Shown here piece after piece: positions 15,496-22,988 of a DNA stretch of 34,738 bases; positions within the stretch are counted from its first letter, which is position 1; each line of letters opens with the position of its first letter. A program made the translations under genes and the position numbers. Origin of the DNA: an uncultured Dialister sp. (GTDB lineage: Bacteria; Bacillota; Negativicutes; Veillonellales; Dialisteraceae); the NCBI GenBank assembly GCA_900543455.1, contig UQRR01000012.1:1-34738 (forward strand), in the 5' to 3' direction. The notes below the pieces were generated by a model that was given only the letters and a program-made list of their open reading frames with translations, was not told the origin of the DNA and ran no database searches.

Positions 15496-15975
15496 ATGAA
15501 GAAACTCATATTGACCCTGCTGCTTGCCATCGCGTGTATGCCCGCATGGGCTGCGCCGTGGGACGCGCCGAATTCCTTTGAGATCGTGAAGGAAAGCTCC
15601 TGGGACTACCGGACCGCCCGCGCCCTCACCGAAGAAGGGAAAGCGCCCGCCTACACCACCGCCTTCTTTGACAAAACACTCACCCGCTACGAGATCGCCA
15701 GCGTCGTGAAGAACATTCTGGAATCCGTCCCTGCCAAAGACCAGACAGAAGACATGGCAAGACTCAAGAAGGAATACACCCGCGAACTCGAAGCGCAGGG
15801 CTACCGCGAAAAGAAAAAGAAAGAGGAGCGAAAGCCCATCCTGGAAATCAGCGGAGACACCCGCGTCCGCTACAAAAACGACAGCGGAAGCGACGCCCGC
15901 GCCCGCGTGAATACCACCTGGCACATCGGAAAGACCGACATTGTGGCCGAAGGCAGTGCAGAGAAAGACATGTAA
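15496..15975 (+). CDS. Secreted SLH-domain protein, possibly a truncated porin
   Basis: 159 residues. Residues 1-19 form a signal peptide (MKKLILTLLLAIACMPAWA, cleaved before APWD). One SLH-like domain follows (about 25-75: SSWDYRTARALTEEGKA...TLTRYEIASVVKNIL), then a lysine-rich helical linker and a short stretch starting ISGDTRVRY. In Negativicutes, SLH plus coiled coil plus 'GDxRxRY' begins outer-membrane beta-barrel porins of about 400 residues. Here only about 50 barrel residues remain before a stop and a strong terminator. It is either a truncated porin or a short periplasmic/peptidoglycan-linked protein. AAGGAG lies upstream of the start. Confidence 0.8.
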   Translation: MKKLILTLLLAIACMPAWAAPWDAPNSFEIVKESSWDYRTARALTEEGKAPAYTTAFFDKTLTRYEIASVVKNILESVPAKDQTEDMARLKKEYTRELEAQGYREKKKKEERKPILEISGDTRVRYKNDSGSDARARVNTTWHIGKTDIVAEGSAEKDM

Positions 15976-15978
15976 AAA

Positions 15979-16010
15979 ATCCCGATGCTCGAAAGAGCAT
16001 CGGGATTTTT
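15979..16010. terminator. Bidirectional Rho-independent terminator
   Basis: ATCCCGATGCTC and GAGCATCGGGAT form a 12-bp stem with a GAAA loop, flanked by TTTTT on the plus side and by an A-run that gives T6 on the minus strand. It directly follows the SLH gene stop and also faces the end of the duplicated Rpn fragment. Confidence 0.92.
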
Positions 16011-16019
16011 GATTGCCTG

Positions 16020-16238
16020 TTATGAGTGCGCTTCCGCACACTCCGTCAAAGAGATATTCGCCTTGGCAGCGATCCGTCTGACCTCATCTTCGCTGCAGCT
16101 GGACATGGATACGATGAACGATAAAGTCATTTTGGCTTTCAACAGACGCAAAACGAATTCATTGGCGGCATTCTGCCAGCCTTTTTTCTCGCCGAGTTCC
16201 ATTCCTCTGCGGTATACGCCTACACTCAAGTTGCACAT
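16020..16238 (-). pseudogene. Duplicated 3' fragment of the Rpn-family gene
   Basis: 72 codons that repeat the last part of the neighbouring Rpn gene: MCNLSVGVYRRGMELGEKKGW to SLTECAEAHS. It starts two bases after the Rpn stop codon (TAA-CC-ATG) and has no clear ribosome site. Compared with the parent it lacks the 16-residue GEIR repeat block, has several substitutions and reads past the parental stop by four codons. It is probably a remnant of a tandem duplication, though translation by re-initiation is possible. Confidence 0.75.
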
Positions 16239-16240
16239 GG

Positions 16241-17257
16241 TTATTCCGCACTTTCTGTCAAAGAGATATTCGCCTTGGCAGCGATTTGTCTGACCTCATC
16301 CTCGCTACAGCTGGACATGGATACGATGAACGATAAAGGCATTTTGGCTTTCAACAGGCGCAAAACGAATTCATTGGCGGCATTCTGCCAGCCTTTTTTC
16401 TCGCCTCTGATCTCGCCTCTGATCTCACCTCTGATTTCACCCCTCTTTTCGCCGAGTTCCATTCCTCTGCGGTATACGCCTACACTCAAATTGCACATGG
16501 TATCCACCATCCCTTCTTCTTTACTTTCCAATTCGATCTGGTACTTTTCTTCCAAAACTTTTTTCTTATGAGCAGCGGATTCATCGGATTTGAATAAATC
16601 ATACAGCATGCGCAGCAGACGATTTCGTATATGACGGCGGTCATTTCCGATATAGACCATGACGATTTGTTGCAGGTCATAATGGAGGCGCGCCTCACGG
16701 ATGCTGCCGTACTCAGTGATTTCCTGCGTCACATAGCGGGTGATGCCGCTCTTTCCTTGCGGCGTATCCATACACAGCCAGATGCTGTACACCTTGCGGA
16801 TTTTCTCGTAGTGTGAATGGTCAAATTCCACACCGTTCTGCGAGGAAATCAGGCGGCTGCCGTAGTAGAGCGCCCGCTTGATCATGGGATAGGAGACATC
16901 GGAGCTTTGCTGCGCCTCCACATTGATGATGAGCGTCAGCGGATCGCCGCCAGGAGTGACAGCTTGGAACCGGATGTCGAATGTCGTGACACCTTCAGAC
17001 ACCGTTTTTTCCTCGGCGTTTTCCCCGCGGATTCGGAGACTGTTCGTCATATCTGGGTGCACCGGTACCTCAGCCACTTCTGGCGTACCGATGATGCAGT
17101 GCGTCTTGATCTCTTGCAGGTCCGTGTCTTTGAATTCCTTCACACAGTACTTGAGAATCCACGAGAGGATGCTCCTTGTCGCGATGAGTTTTTTCGCCAC
17201 AGCATCATAGGCAGGACTCCGACCATCCAGATACGTGTCTGGCGTTGTTTCCATCAT
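16241..17257 (-). CDS. Rpn-family recombination-promoting nuclease / putative transposase
   Basis: 338 residues of the Rpn/PD-(D/E)XK 'putative transposase' family; E. coli RpnA-type proteins are DNA endonucleases that stimulate RecA-independent recombination. The nuclease core shows D94 in TFDIRF and E114-x-Q116 in INVEAQQ, the Rpn variant of the ExK motif. The family phrase SYPMIKRALYYGSRLIS follows. Near the C-terminus, GEIR is repeated three times (EKRGEIRGEIRGEIRGEKKG), encoded by 12-bp tandem repeats at about 16405-16455 that could vary in number. Start at 17257 with GGGAGGTG upstream. The 3' end is duplicated in tandem downstream. Confidence 0.88.
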   Translation of the reverse strand: MMETTPDTYLDGRSPAYDAVAKKLIATRSILSWILKYCVKEFKDTDLQEIKTHCIIGTPEVAEVPVHPDMTNSLRIRGENAEEKTVSEGVTTFDIRFQAVTPGGDPLTLIINVEAQQSSDVSYPMIKRALYYGSRLISSQNGVEFDHSHYEKIRKVYSIWLCMDTPQGKSGITRYVTQEITEYGSIREARLHYDLQQIVMVYIGNDRRHIRNRLLRMLYDLFKSDESAAHKKKVLEEKYQIELESKEEGMVDTMCNLSVGVYRRGMELGEKRGEIRGEIRGEIRGEKKGWQNAANEFVLRLLKAKMPLSFIVSMSSCSEDEVRQIAAKANISLTESAE

Positions 17258-17743
17258 CGGTTCACCTCCCTTTCTTCCTCTCTATTTTATCATACCTTGG
17301 GAAGGCTGCGAAACGAGAACACCGCTATTCCCATAACGTCAGAGCGAATACACGCATATGTGGAGAAAAAGAATAACGACGAACAAAGCCTTCCCCGCGT
17401 GGGGAAGGCTATTAAGTTAAGCGGCAGAACGTTCTTGGCTCCCCATCGGGGGAGCTGCCCGAAGGGCTGAGGGGGCTACGTAGCGGTATTACATGAAAGT
17501 GTTGGAATATCGATAACATCGGACTATTCAACATAGCACGCTATACCGTTAGCATGCCCCTATTGCCTTCGGCACTTCCCCCGAAGGGGGAAGCAAGACG
17601 TTACGGAGCTAACGATTTCCTTAACTTAATAGCATTACGCCTATGAGAGGGGCTGCCCCTTGATCGTGGATGAAAGCTCTGCTCGAAATGACGATACGAG
17701 AGTCTGATGTCTCTTAGTCTCCTAGTCTCTTAGTCACCAGTCC
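17258..17743. repeat. MITE-like element and dispersed repeats upstream of the Rpn gene
   Basis: No gene is seen. TATGAT on the minus strand near 17290 may be the Rpn -10 box. The MITE-like copy 2 lies at 17408-17633. An octamer-like array (CTTAGTCT, CCTAGTCT, CTTAGTCA) at 17702-17746 runs into the bioW stop codon. Confidence 0.7.
17408..17633. mobile_element. MITE-like 226-bp element, copy 2
   Basis: Same 14-bp terminal inverted repeats (GCTATTAAGTTAAG) and the same length as copies 1 and 3, with only scattered substitutions. The left end abuts a CCTTCCCC-GCGT-GGGGAAGG hairpin; the right end is followed by ATTACGCC. Confidence 0.85.
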
Positions 17744-18502
17744 CTACTCTCCCATCCTCACAAGCACGACCTGATTCTGCATATAGTCGTCATACTCCGC
17801 CACATCGGTGCCGTGCTCGACGAAGAAGACGCGGCCGCCTACGGGATCGCCCATGTCCTTCATGACAGTGATGCGTCCATAGCCGAATTTTTTGGAGCCC
17901 ACATAGCCGGTCACATAGTCCGGATCATCCGACCAGCAGAGCTCGGCGACCGTGCCGGGGCCATAGGCCACCTTCGAGGCGAGGACGAGGGCTTCGCGCG
18001 GATGATCTCCGCTGAGCCCTTTTTCTGCCATGCGCGCTTCATAGAGCGCCGTATCCTCGCAGTCCATGTTGCTGCAGCGCACACCGCGCTCGGCGCGGTC
18101 ATCGAGCCGCTCGCCCGTCACCGCATCCATCACGATCGCTCCGCGCATGCTGTCGGTCAAAGACTCCAGCTCACGGAAGGCGCTCTCTACTGCGGCCTTG
18201 CTGACGCCGATGCGGAGCAGCTCCTTCCTCGCAGCCTTGCGCCCCTCACTCTTCGTTCTGGTATCCATCTGGTACAGCGGGATCAGGGGGCAGGTCATGA
18301 TGTCCTTCTCTTCGATCTCCTCCACCTTCACCTGAATGAAATCGGCTCGCCCGCGCTCATGCGTCCTCGCACGGCGCAGCATGGCGATCACCTGCTCCTC
18401 GAGTCCGTCCTCGGGTACGATCCTTTCGGCTCCGGAAATATGACGTCCCCCCACGCCATGTGAGCCGCCCAGGCTCGAACGCATCTTTACACTGTACAAC
18501 AA
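17744..18502 (-). CDS. bioW: 6-carboxyhexanoate-CoA ligase BioW (pimeloyl-CoA synthetase)
   Basis: Makes pimeloyl-CoA from pimelate, CoA and ATP for biotin synthesis. The 252 residues align along their length with the B. subtilis enzyme from memory: YSVKMRSS..GGRHISGAERIVP near the start, RGAIVMDAVTGERLDDRAERGVR in the middle, and VAELCWSDDPDYVTGYVGSKKFGYGRI, then GGRVFFVE near the end. I start at TTG 18502 (MLYSVKM) because AAAGGAG lies 8 bases upstream; the GTG at 18511 overlaps that site, and the ATG at 18484 would cut the conserved YSVKMR. No other biotin gene is in the window. A BirA-like operator lies about 100 bases upstream. Confidence 0.95.
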   Translation of the reverse strand: MLYSVKMRSSLGGSHGVGGRHISGAERIVPEDGLEEQVIAMLRRARTHERGRADFIQVKVEEIEEKDIMTCPLIPLYQMDTRTKSEGRKAARKELLRIGVSKAAVESAFRELESLTDSMRGAIVMDAVTGERLDDRAERGVRCSNMDCEDTALYEARMAEKGLSGDHPREALVLASKVAYGPGTVAELCWSDDPDYVTGYVGSKKFGYGRITVMKDMGDPVGGRVFFVEHGTDVAEYDDYMQNQVVLVRMGE

Positions 18503-18595
18503 TGGTGTCACTCCTTTGAGAAAAAGGAGACTGGAAGACTTTTGACTTCAGATGTCTTCTAGTCTCTTCGTCTGATCCCTTCTTGCTTTTCTTTA

Positions 18596-18630
18596 TTCGT
18601 TAACCTATATTTTCATTTGAAGTTAACTAT
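18596..18630 (-). promoter_or_regulatory. BirA-type biotin operator upstream of bioW
   Basis: Two GTTAAC half-sites (18599-18604 and 18622-18627) are 17 bases apart. With the flanking C and A this matches the published BirA box layout (half-site, N14-15, inverted half-site). The outer bases are imperfect (TTC and TAT instead of TTG and CAA). Position and target gene fit biotin repression. Confidence 0.65.
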
Positions 18631-18636
18631 CATTTC

Positions 18637-18666
18637 AAAAAGATAGCCGAAGCCTCCGCTTCGGCT
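18637..18666 (-). terminator. Rho-independent terminator upstream of bioW
   Basis: On the minus strand AGCCGAAGC-GGAG-GCTTCGGCT (9-bp stem, 4-base loop) is followed by ATCTTTTT. It could stop transcription arriving from the ABC transporter side, or end a very short RNA from the promoter at 18677-18706. Confidence 0.75.
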
Positions 18667-18676
18667 TATGACTAAT

Positions 18677-18706
18677 AGTGTAAAGAGGTTGACCAGAGAT
18701 TGTCAA
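18677..18706 (-). promoter_or_regulatory. Promoter-like boxes upstream of the bioW terminator
   Basis: TTGACA (18701-18706) and TACACT (18677-18682) are 18 bases apart on the minus strand. The predicted start falls only a few bases before the terminator hairpin, which is odd. Two direct copies of GATTAACAAT (18707-18716 and 18724-18733) lie just upstream; on the minus strand they read ATTGTTAATC, close to a BirA half-site. Confidence 0.5.
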
Positions 18707-19036
18707 GATTAACAATCGTTTATGATTAACAATAAGAGCAGCCAGTATGCTGCCTATCGTGCCATTGCATTCAGCGTTTCCCTAAGTTTGAAAACAGGGA
18801 TGAGGGATGAGTGGCTAGGGATGAGTGGCTAGGGATTAGGAGCCTCGAGCGACTAGTGACTGGTGACTGGTGACTTGAATACCGCCTTCGGGCATCGCCA
18901 CCATCTATACTCTGCGGCGCTTCTATTTTTTTATGCGCCGCACCACCCCCTTTGAACCCTCTGAACCTGCTCCCCCGCTGAACCTCTTTCGCATGTAATC
19001 AAAGGACGGCGCGCCCCCAGGGCTAACCCCGAACCT

Positions 19037-20725
19037 TCACTCTCCTATCTCCCACGCTCTCCCATGCCACACATCCAGCGTGGAACGATGACCCACGCTG
19101 ACGACGGTGATGCCGGGGAGCTGGACGAGATGCCCGTAGAGGCGGCTCTCGGTCTCCTCGTCCATCGCGGATGTCGCTTCGTCGAGGAAGACCCAGCGGG
19201 GACGCTTCGCGAAGACGCGCGCAAAAGCGAGCTTCTGCTGCTCGCCCAGAGAGAGGATATGGCTCCAGTCGCCTTCGCTGTCCAGCAGCGGGATCAGGTG
19301 GGAAAGCCCGGAGAACGCAAAGAGCGCTTCCCACTCCTTCCGCGAAAGTGCGATATCCGGATACGCAGCGGCTTCAGCGAGCGTTCCCATCGGCATGTAG
19401 GGCTTCTGCGGGATGAACATGGTCTCCTTTTTGAGAGGCAGGATCATCTCGCCCTTCGCATAGGGCCAGAAACCGGCAAGCACACGAAGGAGCGTCGATT
19501 TTCCAGAGCCGGAAGGGCCCTTGATGATGACCTTCTCCCCCGCATGGATGACCGCATCCAGATGACGGCAGAGCACACGGCCGCCGGGGACATCGATTTC
19601 TACATCCGAGAGACGGAGCTCCTTCCCCTCGCGCCGCTCCATCTTCCCCGCGCGGTCCGTCTCTTCTCGAATGGCCGCCATGTGTGCATCGAAGGTGAGC
19701 AGCCTGTCCACGCAGGACTGCCACTCCGCCAGCGAGCTGTACACGTCGACGAAGTAGGACATCGACTCCTGCACCTTGCCGAAGCAGTTCGCCACCTGCA
19801 TAAGGCCGCCTAAGGAAATATGCTTCGACAGATAGCGGGGCGCCGCGACAACGAAGGGGAAAATGATCGCGATCTGCCCATAGGAATTGGTGAGCCAGGA
19901 AAGCTGCTTCTGCTTCTTGATGATATAGATCGTATTCGCGATGAGCTTTCCAAAACGGGAGGAAAGGATTCCCCGCTCGCGCGCCGCACCGTCATAGAAA
20001 GCAACGCTTTCCGCCGTCTCCCGAAGGCGCACCATGGCATAACGGAAGTCTGCCTCCAGCTTCTGCTGCACGAAATTCAGCCCCACGAGCCGATGTCCGA
20101 CCCGGTGCGTGATCCATGTACCGATAAGGGAGTAGATGAGAGCTGTCCACACGAGATAGCCGTAGATATGGTACGTCTCGCCGCCCACGGTAAAGGGCAG
20201 CGGCTCCGACAGCTGCCACAGGACGAAAATGAAACAGACGATGGTGGTGATGGCCTTCAGAAGCCCCGCCATGAAGGAAAGCGTACGCGCCGTGAAAAGA
20301 TTGATGTCCTCTGAGATTCTCTGATCCGGATTGTCCGCCTCCTTGGAGAACATATCCATGCGGTAGTACATCTCCCGCTCCGTCCATCGGGCAAGGTATT
20401 CCTCCGTCAGCCAGCGCCGCCAGCGGAGCGCGAGCTGTTGCTGCAGATAGTACGCATAGACCGCAAAGGCGATGTGTGCAAAGGCGAGCCCGGTGAAACG
20501 GATCAGCCCGTGATAGACCGCATCCGCATCGTAATTCTGCAGCGCGCTGTAAAATTCATTGAACCAGTCGTTCAGGAGCAGGGTCATGTAGACCGCTGCG
20601 ATCGTAAGGGTCACGATGCCCAAAAGATAGGCATAGGCACTCTTCTTTTCTTCGGATCTCCAGTAGCGGCTCGTCAGCGAGAAGAGCTGACGGAGAAAGG
20701 AGATCGACCATTCACTAGATCTCAT
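19037..20725 (-). CDS. ABC transporter, membrane-ATPase fusion (YddA/SbmA-BacA-like)
   Basis: 562 residues: an N-terminal ABC_membrane_2-type domain with about six helices (roughly 10-330), then an ATPase with Walker A GPSGSGKST at 403-411, a signature LSLGEQQKLAFARV (LSLGE in place of LSGGQ) and Walker B WVFLDEATSAMD. It works as a homodimer in the inner membrane. Relatives include E. coli YddA, SbmA/BacA (peptide uptake) and bacterial B12 importers; the substrate is unknown. I start at 20725 with AAGGAG 7 bases upstream; the ORF extends 62 codons upstream through repeat DNA. After the stop comes the GGTTCGGGGTTAGCCC end of a composite repeat. Confidence 0.88.
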   Translation of the reverse strand: MRSSEWSISFLRQLFSLTSRYWRSEEKKSAYAYLLGIVTLTIAAVYMTLLLNDWFNEFYSALQNYDADAVYHGLIRFTGLAFAHIAFAVYAYYLQQQLALRWRRWLTEEYLARWTEREMYYRMDMFSKEADNPDQRISEDINLFTARTLSFMAGLLKAITTIVCFIFVLWQLSEPLPFTVGGETYHIYGYLVWTALIYSLIGTWITHRVGHRLVGLNFVQQKLEADFRYAMVRLRETAESVAFYDGAARERGILSSRFGKLIANTIYIIKKQKQLSWLTNSYGQIAIIFPFVVAAPRYLSKHISLGGLMQVANCFGKVQESMSYFVDVYSSLAEWQSCVDRLLTFDAHMAAIREETDRAGKMERREGKELRLSDVEIDVPGGRVLCRHLDAVIHAGEKVIIKGPSGSGKSTLLRVLAGFWPYAKGEMILPLKKETMFIPQKPYMPMGTLAEAAAYPDIALSRKEWEALFAFSGLSHLIPLLDSEGDWSHILSLGEQQKLAFARVFAKRPRWVFLDEATSAMDEETESRLYGHLVQLPGITVVSVGHRSTLDVWHGRAWEIGE

Positions 20726-21373
20726 AGAAGGCTCCTTGGGAAAAATATAGGGTGCAGGGTTCAGGGTTAGCTCGTGGGGCTGCTCGTCCACTGATTGTGG
20801 ATGAAAGCTTTGCTCGCCAGTTAGGAGTGAGGAGTGAGGAGTGCTGGTGCGGTGCATAAAAATATGGAAGCACCGCAGAGTATAGATAATGGCGATGCCC
20901 GAAAGTGGCATTTAGTCACAAGTCACTAGTCACTAGTCACTCAAGGCTACTAATCCCTAGCTACTAATCCCTAATCCCTGCTTTCAAACTTCGGGGTTCA
21001 GGGTTCAACGGGTTGAGGAGGCGGCTTCGCCACAAATATAATAATGCGGCGAAGCCGCCACCTTCATTCCTCATTCCTAATTCCTCATTCGAGCAGAGCT
21101 TCCAAGGACCAGCCCGCCCCACAGCCCCCTCACGAGTAATGCTATTAAGTTAAGCAGAAGAACGTTCTTGGCTCCCCATCGGGGGAGCTGCCCGAAGGGC
21201 TGAGGGGGCTACGTAGCGGTATTGCATGAAAGTGTTGAAATATCGATAGCATCGGACCATTCAACATAGCACGCTATACCGCTAGCATGCCCCCATTGCC
21301 TTCGGCACTTCCCCCGAAGGGGGAAGCAAGGCGTTACGTAGCTAACGATTTCCTTAACTTAATAGCATTACCC
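20726..21373. repeat. Composite repeat and MITE-like element between AEC and ABC transporter genes
   Basis: No gene is seen. Starting at 20747: GGTTCAGGGTTAGC end, GTGAGGA heptads (about 20825-20842), GTGCGGTGC/GCACCGC hairpin, GGCGATGCCCGAAAGTGGCA box and a heptad array (20911-20979). A second partial composite follows, with GGTTCAGGG, GCGGCGAAGCCGCC and CATTCCT heptads. The last part is the MITE-like copy 3. Confidence 0.75.
21137..21370. mobile_element. MITE-like element, copy 3, with target-site duplication
   Basis: The core 21141-21366 (226 bp) has the same terminal inverted repeats as the other copies. Here they extend by TAAT/ATTA to 18 bp or more. The whole is flanked by a 10-bp direct repeat CCCTCACGAG (21127-21136 and 21371-21380), best explained as a target-site duplication. 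The right copy of that repeat contains the AEC gene's stop codon, so the insertion landed at the very end of that gene. Confidence 0.88.
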
Positions 21374-22312
21374 TCACGAGAGCAAATACATATAAAACGG
21401 TACAAAGAAGACGCCGAGCGCGAGCGAGACGCAGTTCACCGTCGTCGAGTACTCCGCATCCGCTCCGACCGCGGTCGCGAGGATCGTCATATTCGTCATC
21501 GCAGGCATCCCCGCCTGCATGAGAAAGACCTTGGAAGACATCTCGGAAACCGGAATGACGGGAAGAAGCAGGAAGAGGCAAAGCGGTGCCAGGAGGAAAC
21601 GGCCCGCCATCGCCCCCACCAAGTCCTTATCGAAATGGATGGACGAGAGCGGGATCTGGCTCATCTGGATACCGATGACCATGAGCGCCATCGGCGTCGC
21701 CATACCGCCCACATACTTCATCGCTGCCATCGCAAAGTGCGGGATGGGAACATTCGCAAGGAGCAGGATGACGCCCGCTGCGAATCCCATGAGCGGCGGA
21801 GTGCGGAGCTTCAAGAGCATCTCCCGCGGCGTGAAATGGTGATCCCCGCCGGCATCCCGTATGATGAGGTACGCCCCCAGCGCCCAGAACATCGTCGTAT
21901 TTGCCAGATAATAAAGCATGCACGACGGCACACTCGCCTCGCCGAAGAGCGCTACATTCACCGGCACGCCGATAAAGATGGCATTCGCAATGCAGCAGGT
22001 ACAGACAAAAATGCCACGGCGTCCCTTGGAGATGTGAAGCAGAGAGGCGAGCACATGCCCCGCGAGGTAACTGGCGAAGATAGAAACAAAGGGCAGCACC
22101 AAATCCGGCGCCGCTCTAAGCAGTGCATCATGCGTGAAATTGGCATACAGCGAGTGGATCATGAGCGGCGGCAGCGCGACAGTCATCGTGAGCCTCGTCA
22201 GATCCTTTGCCGCATTCTCCCAGAACCATCCCTTCTTCGCCAGAAAAAAGCCCAGCCCCGCTATGAGGGCGACTTCAAAAATGCCGGAAAGGCCTTGCCA
22301 TATGGCGTCCAT
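21374..22312 (-). CDS. AEC-family (auxin efflux carrier) permease
   Basis: 312 residues, about ten membrane helices in two five-helix halves, typical of the bacterial AEC/malate permease group (organic acid or small-molecule transport). Conserved phrases are LTMTVALPPLMIHSLY, NAIFIGVPVNVALFGE in the fourth/fifth helix region, and VFLMQAGMPAMTNMTILA near the end. GGAG precedes the ATG at 22312, and TATAAT lies at 22344-22349 (minus). The start region is divergent from the T-box promoter. The substrate is unknown. The stop codon sits in a target-site duplication of a MITE-like element, but the protein seems intact. Confidence 0.88.
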   Translation of the reverse strand: MDAIWQGLSGIFEVALIAGLGFFLAKKGWFWENAAKDLTRLTMTVALPPLMIHSLYANFTHDALLRAAPDLVLPFVSIFASYLAGHVLASLLHISKGRRGIFVCTCCIANAIFIGVPVNVALFGEASVPSCMLYYLANTTMFWALGAYLIIRDAGGDHHFTPREMLLKLRTPPLMGFAAGVILLLANVPIPHFAMAAMKYVGGMATPMALMVIGIQMSQIPLSSIHFDKDLVGAMAGRFLLAPLCLFLLLPVIPVSEMSSKVFLMQAGMPAMTNMTILATAVGADAEYSTTVNCVSLALGVFFVPFYMYLLS

Positions 22313-22375
22313 ACATGTATCTCCTTTGAAAAAAGTTTTTTCTATTATACTACAAGAGAAACAGTTTGAAAGCAG

Positions 22376-22452
22376 AGATGAGTAGCTTGGGATGAGTGAC
22401 TGGTGACTAGGGACTAGTAGCTAGTCACTAGTCACCAGTCACTAGCCACCAA
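22376..22452. repeat. Head-to-head heptad arrays between divergent genes
   Basis: Units read TGACTGG, TGACTAG, GGACTAG up to about 22410, then switch to the complementary form CTAGTCA, CTAGTCA, CCAGTCA. This makes a long imperfect inverted repeat between the AEC gene and the T-box promoter. Confidence 0.8.
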
Positions 22453-22512
22453 TTATCTAAAAATCTCATCCTTGCCCATGAAAGCGTCCCATTTTCCGTA
22501 TTTTGCAAACGC

Positions 22513-22542
22513 TTGACAGCTGCATATCCCGTCCTGTATAAT
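22513..22542 (+). promoter_or_regulatory. Promoter of the T-box operon
   Basis: TTGACA (22513-22518) and TATAAT (22537-22542) are 18 bases apart, with TG directly before the -10 box. The predicted start is near 22549. Confidence 0.9.
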
Positions 22543-22548
22543 CAACTC

Positions 22549-22823
22549 ATCTTCACACGAAGAAAACCCTTTGAAGGGAAAGAGTAGTATTTCCAAGATC
22601 TTCTCAGAGAGCCGGAGTATGGTGCGATCCGGCAGGACAGGACATATGAAAATCATCCCTGAGGTGCGGTGCTGAAACCTATTAAGCGCCGACGTCATTT
22701 CCACGTTACAGGAAACGCGTATGTTTGTACGTTGTAGAGCGCCTGGGATAGTCATATCCTTCAGGAATCAGGGTGGTAACGCGGAACCAGTATCCGTCCC
22801 TCAGTCGAGGGACGGATTTTTTT
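22549..22823 (+). ncRNA. T-box leader riboswitch, probable isoleucine specifier
   Basis: Complete T-box leader. In order: GAAGGGAAAGAGTAGTA (stem I base and AGTA motif, 22573-22589), AGAGAG followed by CCGGA-loop-TCCGG with GGTG in the loop (GNUG distal loop, about 22605-22632), and the specifier region GAAAATCATCCCTGAGG. The best codon is ATC (22652-22654), followed by A, which points to isoleucine. Then the T-box AGGGTGGTAACGCGG (22770-22784) and an 11-bp terminator ATCCGTCCCTC/GAGGGACGGAT with a T7 run (22792-22823). Uncharged tRNA should favour readthrough into the BASS transporter gene. The specifier call is by alignment from memory and is less certain than the T-box itself. Confidence 0.95.
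22792..22823 (+). terminator. T-box-controlled terminator
   Basis: An 11-bp perfect stem (22792-22802 with 22807-22817), loop AGTC, then seven T. Its left arm can instead pair with the T-box sequence to form the antiterminator. Confidence 0.92.
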
Positions 22824-22988
22824 ATTTCCAATCCCTGCTCTACCGCGAATTTTGCAGAAAGAAGGGATTATTATGGAAAGTGATATTGAACATTCTGCCT
22901 GAAAGGCTATGCCTCCGAAGACCGGCGGCACAGCCCCCATCCTCATTCGATCTGAACCCTGTATTCATTTTCCCCAAGGAGCTCTACC

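Larger units (their letters stand above)
18503..19036. other. bioW control region plus composite repeat
   Basis: The part at 18590-18760 is unusually AT-rich and holds the BirA-like operator, a terminator-like hairpin, a promoter and two direct repeats. From 18797 a composite repeat follows: heptad array (18797-18879), CGGGCATCGCC box, GCGGCGC/GCGCCGC hairpin (about 18918-18943), TGAACC nonamers and the GGGCTAACCC end beside the ABC transporter stop. No gene is seen. Confidence 0.7.

Noticed and set aside
21287..22369. 360-codon plus-strand frame opposite the AEC permease
   Set aside because: Composition is Arg/His-rich shadow coding, it starts in the MITE-like element, and it has no family match; the minus-strand permease is clearly real.
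22453..22755. 100-codon minus-strand frame in the T-box region
   Set aside because: It overlaps the promoter and structured T-box leader and has no recognisable product.
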